Part shown: one piece after another, positions 34,501 to 46,358 of the stretch
Position numbering within the stretch: position 1 is the stretch's first letter
Layout of the letters: every line of letters begins with the position of its first letter
Source of the DNA: Edaphochlamys debaryana
Taxonomy: Eukaryota; Chlorophyta; Chlorophyceae; Chlamydomonadales
Length of the DNA: 64,000 bases
Direction of reading: 5' to 3'
Assembly: GCA_016858145.1 (NCBI GenBank)
Contig: JAEHOE010000015.1
Span: forward strand, 1,240,001-1,304,000
Notes under the pieces: generated by a model
Seen by the model: only the letters and a program-made list of their open reading frames with translations
Told to the model about the DNA's origin: nothing
Databases searched by the model: none
Position numbers and translations under genes: made by a program

Positions 34501-37060
34501 CTGCTACGCGCGGGCCGTTGCGCTGATCGCCTTCCTGGCGCACGTGGGCTCGTTCGTACCTGCTGACGAAGCAGAGATCGGGCGGGCCGACCGCATCGCC
34601 GCCAGACTGGCGGCGCCCTCGGGCGGCGCCGCGGTGTTACTGGGAGCCGCGGGAGCCGGAGGCGGGGCGGGAGGAGGAGGAGCGGCGGCGGACGGGGGCG
34701 GAGGCGGCGGGGGACTGACGGGCGGGGGCGCGCTGCGGCCGAGCACCTTTCTGGCAGACCTGACGCAGGTGGGCTGGGGGCGGGGGTGGTACTGGTTACG
34801 GCTGCAGCGTTCCCGCCCTACCCGCTCCTCCCCCGCTTCATGCACGCGCCGAAAGGATTGGGGCTCCGGTCCGGGCTCGAACCTGCCGTACAATGCCGCC
34901 CGGGTGATGGATGCTGCACCCGTCCGCCCCAGCACGTGCACCCGCCCGGCCCCCGTGCCCCCTCGCCCCGGCCCCCGGTGTCCCCCCGCAGGTGTCTGCC
35001 ATGCTACGTAACGCCACGCACCGCTCACTGCTGGTCCTGGACGAGTTCGGCAAGGTGAGGCGGGGAGGGCGCGGGGCGGCGGCCGGGTGGGGCGGACGGC
35101 TGGAGGGATTGACGGCGATCTCGGCCTGGCGGGGGTGCCTCCTCGGAGCCAAGATCGCCCGCACCTTCGACGCGCGCGCACCCCCGTTTCTGCCCCCAGT
35201 ACGCGCCGCTTTGGATAGCTGTTAGCTATGGGTAAACACTGCAGTGAACGGGATGCCGCATAGGCCGCGCTGAGCCGGTCGCCGTTTCGCGCGCCTTCAA
35301 GTAGAGCCCCAGTAGAGCGAGCGTTCGTAGCTGCGTCGCTGTTGCTAACGCTGTAGCCAACAACCCGCATCAACAGTTTGGAGCCGGCCGTTCGTGGCCT
35401 CGGAGGGCCGGGCGCGCGACGGGGCGCACCGCCAGACGCGAGCGAACCTGTGGCCCGCGCGCATCGTGCCGTACATGATGGGGGTTATGCCATTCCTTGG
35501 CCTCGTATACTGGCTATCACCTGCCCTGCTCCACCAGTCCAGCAGTGCAATTAGCAGCCGTCTGACCCGAGCAACCACAAGCCCTCCAGCCCAGCGTCCG
35601 ACCAAGCGCGCGCACAGCCGACGCAACAGGCGCCCTTCCGAGCCCTTCTAGCCTACTTCCCAGCCTTGCCTTAATGAACAGCCCACCCTCCACTTCTCAC
35701 GGGTGCTTCGGGTGCTTCCTAGCGAGCGGGGACCTTCCCGTGCGCGCTGCCGCCTACTGCAGCGGCGGGAGAGGCGTGCGCCCTTCTTGCGGAGGCAGAC
35801 CGGTCTCGGCCTGGTGGGGATGCCTGCCTGGAGCCAAGGGACTCGCTCCCCTCCTTCCACGTTACAACATGTATCATCCACGCCGGCCGCAACCCCCGCA
35901 CCACAGGGCACTCTGGCGTCGGACGGCGTGGGCCTCACCTCAGCGCTGCTGCAGTACTTCGCGGCAGGGGGCGCCGCAGGCGCGCTCGGCGCACCCAGCG
36001 ACCAGGCCACCATCACCTCCCCCTGCACGGCCGGCGCGGGCCCCGCCGGGCCCCCGCCCCCGCCACGGCTCATCCTGGCCACCCACTTCCATGAGCTCTT
36101 CCGGCCCGGCGTGCTGCCGCCCTGCCGCCACCTGGCCTTCCTACAGATGGAGGTGCTCACACAGCGCCTGCCGCCGCCGCAGGCGCAGCACGGACCGGGA
36201 ACAGGAGCAGGCGCAGGGGCGGGGCCGGGGGCAAGGTCAGGGGCGGCGGCGCAGGGGCTGTTGGAGGCGGCGGGGCAGGGGCGGGTGGAAGCGGGCGAGG
36301 CGGGGGAGGAGGACGAGCACGAGCACGTGTTTCTGTACCGGCTGGTGCCTGGGCGCTGCCCCGCCAGCTTCGGCGTGCACTGCGCCCGTCTGGCAGGGGT
36401 GGACGAGGCTGTGTGCGTGCGGGCCAAGGTGGGTGCCGGTCGGGTCGGACGGCTGGGCGCCCAACACCATTGCCTGTGTGTGTGCTGGTGAGGCTGCGGG
36501 GTAGTGCGGCCTGCTGTAGTAGATGCGTCTTAAAAGGCAGGTCTAGACTTGACAGGAACTCCACTCTCGTGCGTCATCGCCTCCGTATCCTTGAGGCGAG
36601 GAGCGTGTCTGCTACGCCTGCCATGCATGCCGCTTTGCCCCGCCCCGGAAACCATAGCCCCAAGCTTGCCGCCCTCCGTCTGCCCCACACGATACGCCGC
36701 AGGAGGTGATTGCAGCGCTGCAGCGGGGCGGCACCGTGGGCCGCTGGCGGGGGGTCACGCGGAGCGCTGCGGTGCAGGGGGAGCTGGCGGCTCTTGAACG
36801 GCTCAAGGTGGGACGAGGAGCGGGGTGGACGGGTTCTACCTCAGGTGATAACAGTAGTTTACCGTTTGTGAAGGGCGATTGCGACTGGGCGACGAGGCAT
36901 GCATGCACCGTCGACGACTAGGCCTTTTTCGTCTCCCGTCACGCAGGCTGCTGCAGCCCTGCCCGCCGCGGAACGGAACGTGGCACTGTGCGCAATCCTG
37001 CGGGGTTCGGACGCACCGACTGGAGGGGAAGAGCAGGGCCCAGAGGCTGCGGCGCCATGA
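28594..37060 (+). CDS. MSH5: Meiotic MutS homologue MSH5
   Basis: Predicted 1199 aa (animal MSH5 is near 830). MSH5 pairs with MSH4 as a clamp on recombination intermediates to promote meiotic crossovers and has no mismatch-binding domain. Seen here: the clamp/lever region ([22 protein letters not shown]), TGPNASGKS with Walker A at 836-843, [13 protein letters not shown], Walker [10 protein letters not shown] ending at 953, then [12 protein letters not shown] 42-residue Gly/Ala-rich insert (about 881-922) lies between the Walkers. Exons: 28594-29169, 29405-29455, 29622-29840, 30001-30153, 30348-30502, 30582-30621, 30785-30883, 31077-31145, 31296-31364, 31500-31580, 31719-31829, 32017-32067, 32270-32311, 32478-32570, 32755-32841, 33001-33040, 33225-33436, 33575-33634, 33814-33931, 34108-34287, 34479-34768, 34992-35054, 35907-36428, 36703-36807, 36947-37060. 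Introns 9, 10 and 14 start with GC; the exon 12 acceptor is uncertain. Confidence 0.9.
32312..32397 (+). repeat. Tandem array of 5' splice sites at MSH5 intron 13
   Basis: The exon 13 donor context GACCAG|GTGGGG is repeated with spacings of 21, 22 and 22 bases, giving possible donors at 32312, 32333, 32355 and 32377. The second would add seven codons in frame (VGSRRDQ). The third and fourth shift the frame. Confidence 0.85.
35119..35153 (+). repeat. Left member of a 35-bp direct repeat flanking the inserted element
   Basis: It matches 35804-35838 at about 30 of 35 positions (both start TCTCGGCCTGG and end GGAGCCAAG). It lies just outside the left edge of the repeat copy in MSH5 intron 22. 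Confidence 0.75.
35168..35798. mobile_element. Dispersed repeat, copy A, inside MSH5 intron 22
   Basis: This 631-bp stretch matches 48583-49243. Similarity begins at CGACGCGCGC and ends at GCGGAGGCAG. It lies wholly in the intron between the exon ending at Walker B and the next exon, so the reading frame is intact. It has no recognised transposase, no clear terminal inverted repeat and no pol III promoter boxes. The plus-strand frame 35394-35651 (85 codons, hydrophobic centre) is conserved in both copies. Copy A lacks about 30 bp present in copy B near its right third. It is probably a non-autonomous transposable element of unknown class. Confidence 0.7.
35804..35838 (+). repeat. Right member of the 35-bp direct repeat flanking the element
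   Basis: Partner of 35119-35153, five or so mismatches. Copy B has no such flanking repeat, so it is either a host duplication or a remnant specific to this insertion. Confidence 0.7.
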
Positions 37061-38160
37061 ATTGTGGAGTCAATCGCGCAGGCTACGGCCTACGGAATTG
37101 TGCGACGGTTTGTGTGGATGCCTAAAAGTTGGAATGCAGGCTGGCCGTGTGGTTGGGGAGATTTGGCTCGGCTGCGGCTGAGCTGTGTCGCACGGGTTAG
37201 GTCCGCAGCGTCGGCACGCCAGTGCTGGTGGGCAATGGAGCGAGCAGGACAAAGCGGCACGCGGGGCCCCCCTATTCACGTTCGCCGCAGGGCCGTGACC
37301 CGTGGCGCAGGCCGCTGTGGGCCCCGCAGCCCTGAGCAGCCTCGAGGCCTGTGGGGCTGGTGAAGAAGTGTTGTTTGGCGTGGGCTTGGGGTTATTACAG
37401 CAGGACACGCAGAAGAAGAAGGCAGGGCGTGCGCATCTGCTCTGGAGCCAGGCCCGCATGCGGGCCCGCAGTGTACGCGGCGCTCGTACGGAGTGTGCGG
37501 CTGATTGCGATACCGTCGTCACGCACTCAACCCGCGTAAACTCCTCTTCAGATGTACTTTGACAGATAAGCACGAAAGCCCCAGTTAGCACACAATTACA
37601 TGCGAGGCATTGGCTGACTTTGCAGAGTCTGAACGCGGCCCACAGACAGGGCGTGTAGGTGTCGTAGGACACTCGCAGCTCGGTAAAGTTGTTAAACTCA
37701 AAGCACCGGCGCAGTGGCGCGGAGCCCGAGGCCCGAGTTGCCTTTGTCGTTCCATGTTGTCCTGGTGAGTTGTAGCCGAACTGGTGGTAAATTTGTGTCC
37801 AACGCGCTTCACATGAAATGCAAAAAGGGTTTGGCAGCTTTGTCATAGCTTTTAGCCGAGCTTGCTGTTACGAGGTAGCGAGTTCATGCTTTATGTAGTC
37901 TAGGTGTGAGCGCGACGTGCGGCGCGACGGGTCGACGGCTGCTGAGGTGGCCCGACTCAGGGTCGGGCGGGCAGGGTGGGCGCGATCCTGACCTCGGCCG
38001 TGGTAGGGCCTGCTGATCGCGCCAAAATAGCGTGAACGCGTGCATACCGGCTCCCGGCTGGAACGGGCACGCGAACCGGTCACTACGAACTGGCGCGGCA
38101 CGCATACTAACTGCTTGTCATTGCGACCGCCGCTGCGACGTCGCAGAGCTGCAGCTCACC
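37061..38160. other. Intergenic region between MSH5 and the DUF1538 gene
   Basis: About 1.1 kb with no recognisable coding sequence. It is less GC-rich than the genes around it, especially 37500-37900. It presumably holds the MSH5 3'UTR and the promoter of the next gene. Confidence 0.5.
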
Positions 38161-41100
38161 ATGCCCAAATCGCAAGCTAGTGACCAGCAGCCATACAGCG
38201 GCATCAAGAACTGCTGGAGCTGCGCGAACAGGTGCGCGAATTGGGGTTGACGTCGGGCGAGAGGGTTTGCCAAACCCTAGCGCGCACGGCGTCGCACGGC
38301 GCCGTGCCGCTGGTGCCCCCGGCCCACCCCGTAGCTCACTCCCACACGCCCAAACCCGCAGATGGGATGGCTTCAACGACAAACTACACCTCCGCTTCGA
38401 TTACTGGATGGAGTCAAAGCTCCACATGGAGTACAGGTACAGTGTGCTCTCAGGGCCAGACCTGGATTTGCAAAGGCGGCTGAAGTATGGGCGCAGGACC
38501 CACCATCACCCCTCGCTGCCTGCACAGGAAACGGATGCTGGCCTTCCACTTTCTGGACCAGTGCGTGCCGGGCACAGCTGGGGGGGCGGGGGGGGGGGGA
38601 ACGGACGTGGGTGGGAGGAGCGGGGAGTGGACCTGAGGGCGTGGCGGCTTTGCTCGAAGGCCGGAGGTTTGCTGCAATGAGGTTTGAGCTTGTTCCCAGG
38701 GGGGTTGTGCCTACCCAAGAAGCCACCGTATTCTCACCTTCCTCCTCCTGTGCACGTGTCAATGCAGGCTTAAGGAGCAGATCTGGGCCGTACTGCCCAT
38801 CTCGTTCCTGCTCATCTTCGTAATCGGCGTCTTCTTCCAACAGTCGACCAAGAACCCAGGCCAGACCGCGTACGGTGAGGCGCCCAGGGCGGCGGTCAGG
38901 CGCTGAGCTGGAGCTGCGGGCAGGGTGGTTCGTTGGAGCCGTGGAGGCGGGGTGGGAGGCCATGGCCGGGGTCTTGGAGCCGGCGCCATTCCGGTCCGGT
39001 TCTGTTCCCAGTACACGTGTTTGTCCTCAGTGCCCAACTTCTGACACTCTGGCTGCTGTACCTCTCCAAGTCCCGTCCTGCGCCAAACCCCGGACCACCA
39101 GGCCTCCTGTGCGCGATCTTGGGACTGATGTTTTTCATGGAGGGGCTCCGCGTGTGCGTGATGCCGCTGGGGGAGATGGTGGGGAGCCGGCTGCCGCTCA
39201 AGGTGGGTGGGAGGGTGCGGTCAGGGTGGGGGCAGGCAGGGAGGGGCTGGGGTCGGAGGGCGGGGTGTGAAGTGGGAGGGCTGGATGGGAGCAGGCAGCC
39301 GAGCGCTGCCGCGCTTGCCAGACGGACTGGGGGTACCGGTAAAGTGTAGAGGAGTGAGGCTGCTACCTGTCGCGACCCGCCTTCCCCACCCCCGCCCGCC
39401 CGCCCTTTCGCCCGTCTGCCTCCCCGCCCAGTACCCGTTATGGGTGGTGCTCCTCGTGGCCGGCTGCCTGGGCATCCTGGTCACATACGGTGAGCGGCCC
39501 GGAGACCCAAACACCTTAATCTTTCGGGATACCCCCTGTCTCCTGGCGACGGAGCGCTGCCCCCAGCACCGCCGCGAGCCAGCCGCACCCACGCCTAGGC
39601 CCGACCCTCACAGGCCTTGCCCGCCCGCCCGCCGCCCCAGCCTCCTGCCTCACCCCCTTCCCAGTCCTCGTCGCCCTCTTGCTCCCTTCACCAACACCGC
39701 CCCGCCCCCCCTTGCAGCCGAGCCCGCCATCTCCTCTCTGTCGCCGCTGGCCCAGCTGGTGGACAAGACCAAGGCCCCCTACCTGTACTACGCACTCAAT
39801 CAGCAGCGGGAGATGCTGGTGCTCTCGATCGGCCTGGGCGTGGGCCTGGCGGCTGTGGTGGGCACGCTGCGTTTCGTCAAGGGCTGGAGCCTTAAGCCCA
39901 TCATGTGAGGCCGGGGCAGGGAGGAGGCGGGGCCGGATACGGGTCAAGACACAGGGCGGCGTTGCTGGCTGCAGCGCGGATGACCCACATGGGTGGGGGT
40001 GGGGGCGGTACGGAGCGGGCGGGAGGGGGTCCGGCCGGGGGTACCGGGGGCTGGTATCGGGAGTGCGCGGTGGCCCAGGTCCGGTGGAGGCCAGGGGGGC
40101 CGGCTGTGAAGCCCGGGTGTCCTGCTCAAGCCTCACCCCCGTCTCGCCTCCCCTTCCCATCCGCTCCCTTCCGTGCTCACCGCACAGCTACACCAGCCTG
40201 GTCCCCGCCATTGGCCTGGCCTGCTATATGCAGGTGCGGGGGGCACAGGGTTACTGGTGACCGTGGTGGGCTTTGGAGTGTCGGCTCGAAGGCCAGGCTG
40301 TGGGATGACTAATGTACGCCAGCCACGAAAGGCCGTACACACAGCGCTGCCATTGCACATCGCCGCGGCGTCTCTCTTCACGAAGTTTGACCGGGTACCC
40401 CCGCTCGCCCGTGTCTTTGCTCCTCGTGTGCAGTGGGGCAACCCCGACCTGTCCCCCCTGCTGGGCCTGGCATGGGACTGCGGCGCCGTCACGACGGGGC
40501 CCGTGACCGTGCCCATCCTTCTGGTAAGGCGGTGGGGCCCAGTGGGGCCTGGTGGGGTCTAGTGGGGCCTGGTTGTCGACGGGGCGGCTGGCGGCAGGGC
40601 CCAGTCCGCTGCCGTGCTCCGCTTCGCACTGCACCCGCCCGGCGGTTCGCGGGTCGGTCGCTCGGGACCGGATGTTACTAGGAGCGCGGCGTTGACCGTT
40701 GACCGGCGCCCCCGCGGCCCGCGCCCTCAGGCCATGGGCATCGGAGTGATGAAGTCGCAGCGGCAGAAGCGCCTGGCCAAGGCGGCCTACCAGAACGCCG
40801 TTGACACCAACACAGGTGCGGCCGGACGGGTCGCTGGGGGGCTCAGTCTTGTTTGCTTTCCGGTAGCGCCCGGCGACGCGTCGCACCAGGGCTGCAGGCT
40901 CACGTGCTGTAGTCCCTGCAGCCCGGGATGACGGTCTACAACCGACGGGCAAGCAGGCCGACCGCAGGAGTGCGGCCTGACGAACTGCCGCCGCTGCAGA
41001 AGCGTGCTGAAGGGGGGCCTGGATGGTGGGAGCTAGGCCTGCCCAATCCCTGTGCCCGCCGCTTCGCCCGTGCCTCCGCCCAGGCCAAACGCTGGAGGGC

Positions 41101-44100
41101 TTCGGTGTGGTAACGCTCGCGTCCCTGTTCCCAGTCATTGCGGTCGAGGTGAGGGGAGCCGCAAGCGCCAAAGGCAATCTGGGTGTTTGCTCAGGCTCTC
41201 GCCGGCTCGCTCGGGGCCAGGGTCTGGTTTCGGGGCTTGGGCGGGGCTTGCGTGTGGGCCCAGGCGGGTTAGGCCGTGGGCCGGGGAACCACGGTGGTGA
41301 GGACTCGAGCGGGAGGCATGGGCGAGCGGCGGGTCACCGCCCCTTACGCCCCTTCCCCCAGATCATGGGCATCATGATCTCAGTCACCACCACAAAGGAG
41401 GAGATCATCAACTCGGCGTACGACGGCACCTCCACCAATCCCGTGAGCTGGTTTGCGACCCTTGCGGCGTAGCATTTTGTACTGCGCTACGTGCATGGAT
41501 AACGTGTCTTGCCGTACACACGTGGCGGCTTGCTCCCTGCCTGGCCAAAGGCTTTCCGCAATAGCTCGCGGCTGCTCACGCGTCCCCATGCGCCGGTGTG
41601 TGCGCCCGCAGGTAGACCAGTCGCCGGTCCGAGAGGTCATCTTTGCGATTCGCGCCATCCTGCCCCTCATCACCGCCCTCCTGCTCCTCGTCATCTTCGT
41701 CATCCGCGAGCCCATCCCGCACCTGACGGCCTACACCGTTGCCCGCGGCGTCGGCGGCCCCGACGACTCAGGCAAGCCCCTCCTGTCCTTTTGTCCTTTT
41801 TGTCCTTATATGCTGTTAAACCCTGCACGCGGGGCACTATCTGCGTTATGCTGCCCTTGCGCTACGCGTGGCGTGCCGCCTCGCTGGCCGATCTAAATTC
41901 TCCCACCGCATGTGCCGCACGCAGGTCACGGCTCCATCTCAGGCGCCTCACGCACTGGCTCCGCCACCGGCCGCAGCGGCGGCGGCGCTGACTCATCCAT
42001 GGGCGGCTCGATCGCGAGCGGTGCCGGCGGCGGTGGCGGCGGCGGGGGAGCGCGGCACGGCATGTCGCCGCTGGGCAAGGAGAGCCGGGGCAACGCGGGG
42101 AAGGAGCGCACGGGGGGTGGCGGCGGCGGCGGGCTGGAGCGCAGGAGCTGCCTGGCCAAGCGGAGCAGCGCGGGTGTGGGTGCCACGAGCATATCCTTGA
42201 CCATTGCGACCACCATGACTGATGCCGACACGGAGAACCTCCCCGGCGGCGGCCGCAGCGGCAGCGCCAGCGGCGGGTCAGACTCGGACGCGCCTCCGCC
42301 GCTCCCGGTGCCGCCGCCGCCGTCTGCCCCGCCGCCGCCACCTGCAGCCCCGCCGCCGCCAGAGGCAGACGCGGCGGCGGATCCGGATACAGATCCGGAG
42401 GCGGAGCTTCGCCCCAAGCGCCATCCGCCGGCCCTCGAGATCCCTGCCGGCCCCGCCGCCGCGCCCGGGTCCGGCTCCACCCCCACCCCCGCCGCCGCCG
42501 CCGCCTTGGCCGACCCCGAGGCCATCCTGCACCAGCACATGCGCCGGAGCGTGGATGCCGCCCTGCACCCCCACCCGCACCCCAGCGGGGCCGACGCCGG
42601 CGCCGCGCCCCTCGAGCCCCGCATGGACCGCCAGTCCCCGGCCCTCCCCGGCAAGGGCGCGGCGGAGGCGGCGGCAGATAACAAGCCAGGTGGGTGGGTG
42701 GGTGGCTCCGCTGCTGCATGCGGAGCCTGCTGCTGCTGCATGCCGCCGTCTTGCGGCAGCTCGTCGTTGTCCCGCTCTCACCGTTGGCCACCCACCAACT
42801 GTCAACTGTCGACTTACCAACCGCCAACTGCCGCCGACCAACCGCCAGACGTCGAGGACCACCAGGCCATCCAGGTGTTCGTGGACGGGCAATTGGTCCC
42901 TGAGCCCAAGGAGCCCTGGTACAGGAAGCACGGGGGCCTCATCGTCGGCATCATCCTGGCCCAGGTGGGCCCGGGTGGGCCCAGAGCCGGGCCCAGGTGT
43001 GGGCCTGAGGTTGGTCCAATGGTGGCCCAAGGATGGGCACGCCGGGCGGCGAGAGCCAGTGTGTCAGGAAAAGGGCAATCCTTTGCACTGCAATGTCCTG
43101 AGTTGTCTCGTGCGATCCGCCCCTCCCCCGTCACCAGGGCGGCATGATTGCCTTCAACATCGGTGCGCCGGGGGAGGGGGTGTAGCAGGGAAGGGAAAGT
43201 GAAAGTCAAGTCGCGCAAAGCTCGCGGGGCGAAGAGGGCACGGTCCCTGTGTGCGCGGAGAGCCCTTGCGGACATGGGTCCACACGCCCACTGCCCGGCC
43301 TCTCTACCGCCCTGCTCCGCCCCTTCCCACAGGCCTCACCTACGGCTTCACCTCCCTGGGAGATCAGGCAGGCACCCTGCTGCCCGCAGCCTACCTGGCG
43401 GTGAGTGGGGCGACTCGGGAGCGGCGAACCGGGCGGGCTTTGTGGTGGTTGCATGCATGCGCATTCGCAGCAGTCTCCGTGCAAGAGAATTGCATTAGAT
43501 CATGCTCCCCTCCCTGACCCAACTGCCAGCTGCCGTACGAGCCTCTCTCGCCATACTACGGCTACGTGGGCGGCATCATCCTGGTGCTCATGGTCGCCTT
43601 CTGCCTGGGTGGGTGTCCGTCCGTACGGATTGTCCGTACTTCACACGTCAGCCTCGAGTCTCGGATGCTCGTCGCCCTACCCCGTCAAAGCCCGGTCGTC
43701 GCCCCATCACCGCCGTTGGACCCCTCCCCCCTCACCCCACGCCCTCACCCGACCCCTCAGCCTAACCCAACGCTCCCCCCTGGCAACCGCACCCACCCAC
43801 CCAACCAACCAACCACATTACGCTCCGCATGCCGCAGGCTTCCTGGCCACCCGTGCTGAGCCCGCGCTGCGCGTGCTGGGCAAGACCGTGCAGCACCTGA
43901 GCCAGGGCGCCTTCACAGCCAACATGCTGGTCTACGCCGTGTCTGTGGGAGTGGGCGTGGGCATGGCGGTCGGGTCCACCAAGATTGTGAGTGCGGGTCG
44001 GGGGAAGGGAAGGGGCTGAGGGACGAGAGAGGGCTCGTGGGAGGGCTGCGGGGGGGTGGCGGAGGGTGATGTGTTGCTGAGGGGAGCTCAAGCAGGGGCT

Positions 44101-46358
44101 GGGACTCACCGGCTTGAAGAGAAGGGAGTTCAAAGGTAGCTGGCTTGCGGCTGCCTTGACGCGAGCGCTGCTGCCGACGGACCAACGCCGTTCCACACCG
44201 CTGGCCGCTGTCCGTGCCCCGCCCCGTCCCGGACTGCCCCTGTGTGCGTGCAGCTGTTCGGAGTGCCCATCATCTACATCGTGAGTGCTGCTGCGACCTC
44301 GCGCCGGAAGCGCAGGCGGGGGGGTGGAGCGGGCGCGGGGCAGCGCACGACCGCATAGCTCCGCTCTCGCCTGAGGTGCTGGCCCTGCCTAGGGCCCTGC
44401 CCTCGCAAGGCGTGAAGCGAGCCGCACGCAGCCTTCGGCATGCGTACGCCACGCCCGACTTGATCTACCGTATGACAATCACCCCCTCCCTATCCTCCTC
44501 ACCTCCTTGCCCCCATCCCCCTCCTCCCCTAGATCCTGGCCAAGTACTCGGTGGCGGTGGCCATTACCTTCTTCTCCCCCGAGGACTTCACCAACATCGC
44601 ATGGGACTCGGCGGGCGTCACCACCGGCCCCGTCACGGTGCCCTTCGTGTTGTCCCTGGGCATCGGCTTCAGCAAGGCCACCGGCGCGACGGAGGTTTGT
44701 GGGGACGCCGCGGGTGGTGGAGGACCGGTTGTGTGGGGATGGGGGCCCTGAGCGGGAGAAGCTACGGGGGAGGAGCAAGTCGAGCGCCCGAGGGAGCCCG
44801 AGGGAGCCTCCTTCGGTTGAGCTCAGGACACGGGGGTGTAGGGGCGGTGATCGGCCCAGGTCACGTGGGTGCCAGGAAGCCCGGGGTGGGCGCAAGGTCA
44901 AGGCCTCCAGGGGGCCTGGGCGGCCCGCGTCAGCACACGGGTGCGGGGCGCATGGAGCCGGCGGCCGCATGGGAGGGGGGTGTTGAAGGCCCCATTTGTT
45001 CGGCTGGGCAGCTGTGCCCGGGCGGGGGTCGCACGGTGGTCGCACGGATCTTAGTCACGCCCTCCAGGTGTTCTCAGACCGTCCTGTCTTTCCTCCACCC
45101 GCCTCGCCCCTTCCGCGCCCAGGGCTTCGGCATCCTCACCGCCGCCTCCGTTGCGCCCATCATCTCGGTGCTACTCACCAACCTGCTCAAGAAGCCGGCC
45201 AAGGTAAGGCCCAGGGTGGATGAAGTTGATGATTCTTGTGAACGGCTGAGGCTCTCTTGGGCCCCGGCCCACGCCTTCCTTCGCCGTGCCATGGTTTCTC
45301 TAGCCTGTGCGAGCAGCCCCTGACCCGGGGCACCCCACCCCCTCGCTGCCGGCCCCCCAGGCCCTGCTGCGCAGTGTGTCTACCATGTCGCGCCTCTCCC
45401 GCTTCTCCAGCACCAGCCGCGCACAGAGCATGTCAAGGTGCGTGCGGTGACGCGTGCGGTGCGGCCCGGCTTCTTGCAGTGCGATGGTGCAATGCAGTGC
45501 TGCGCGGTGGGACAGCGGGCTCACAGCTTTGCCGTGCGCTTGGCGGCGCAGCAAGCAGCCGCGCCCGGTCCTAGCAGCAGACCAGACCGTCACAACTCTT
45601 CCTCGCTCCACGCCGGAAGTCTCGCGCGTGCGCCCCCGCAGAGGCTCCCTGGCCGTCTTCTCCAAACGCGCCAAGCGGCACAAGGACACCGACCAGGCGC
45701 TCACACAGGTTCGACCCGACAGTAATCACGCCCCGCCTGATATTGGTGTTGCATGGACAAGGGCATCGAGTTACCGTGGGTCCTGTAGGGTCTGCGCTCC
45801 TTGAGCTTATACAGGTGCTTGCGCTGCGGGCGCAGGTGGCAGCCATCGTCGCGGCGGCAGCCCGACTGGAGGCCAAGCAGCAGGCGGGACTGGCCAGCCC
45901 CACCCTCCCCCGCTCGGCGGACGGCTTCGGGTGAGCGCGGGGGCGGGGACGGGGACCGAGATAGGACGGGGAGGCTGAAGAGGCGCGGGGCTTGTGCGTG
46001 CAGGGATGGACTCCAGGTGACCCTCCGTCCCTGAGCCGCAACCCCACCGCCGCCTGCCTCACCTACCCACAGGCCCATGTCTCCGGGTCCGGCCGGCCCC
46101 TTGGGCTCACCCTTCGGCGCCGCAAGCAGCGGCCTCACGACCGCCCCCAGCGCCCTGACGGCCGCCCCCAGCGGGCTGACGGCCGCCCCCAGCGCCCTCC
46201 CGACAAGCGCCTCTCGCCTCTCCCACGCCACCTCAGCAGCCCCCAGCGCAGCCACCCCCTTGGCGGGGGAAGCCAGCAGCGGCCTGGAGGCGGGCGAGGA
46301 GGCAGGGCAGGAGGCACACATGGATCGGCCGAGCGTGCGCTTCCAAACCAGCGATTGA
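38161..46358 (+). CDS. Multi-pass membrane protein with two DUF1538 domains
   Basis: Predicted 1081 aa, 26 exons. Two homologous membrane halves repeat the same motifs: WDCGAVTTGPVTVP at 270-283 and WDSAGVTTGPVTVP at 850-863, TYAEPAISSL and TRAEPALRVL, GFGVVTLASLFPVIAV and GFGILTAASVAPIISV. This matches DUF1538, an uncharacterised bacterial membrane family thought to be transporters. A roughly 255-residue Gly/Ser/Pro-rich linker (exon 14) joins the halves. The N-terminus and the Ala/Ser-rich tail look cytosolic. Exons: 38161-38231, 38362-38436, 38528-38560, 38768-38874, 39012-39202, 39432-39489, 39718-39904, 40188-40233, 40434-40523, 40731-40815, 41084-41148, 41362-41442, 41612-41771, 41925-42689, 42849-42964, 43138-43162, 43333-43400, 43530-43608, 43838-43986, 44254-44280, 44533-44694, 45123-45203, 45361-45437, 45642-45708, 45836-45930, 46073-46358. 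Intron 13 starts with GC; intron 14 is open and in frame. Substrate unknown. Confidence 0.85.

Noticed and set aside
34504..35373. Minus-strand frame shared with 48367-48786 as a possible element protein
   Set aside because: The differences between copies are mostly amino-acid changing and the shared part is only about 65 codons; it is unlikely to be coding.
38205..38264. Apparent one-base frameshift in exon 1 of the DUF1538 gene
   Set aside because: An alternate frame reads ELLELREQVRELGLTSGE, but a donor at 38232 (AACAG|GTGCGC) joins exon 1 to exon 2 in the right phase without any frameshift.
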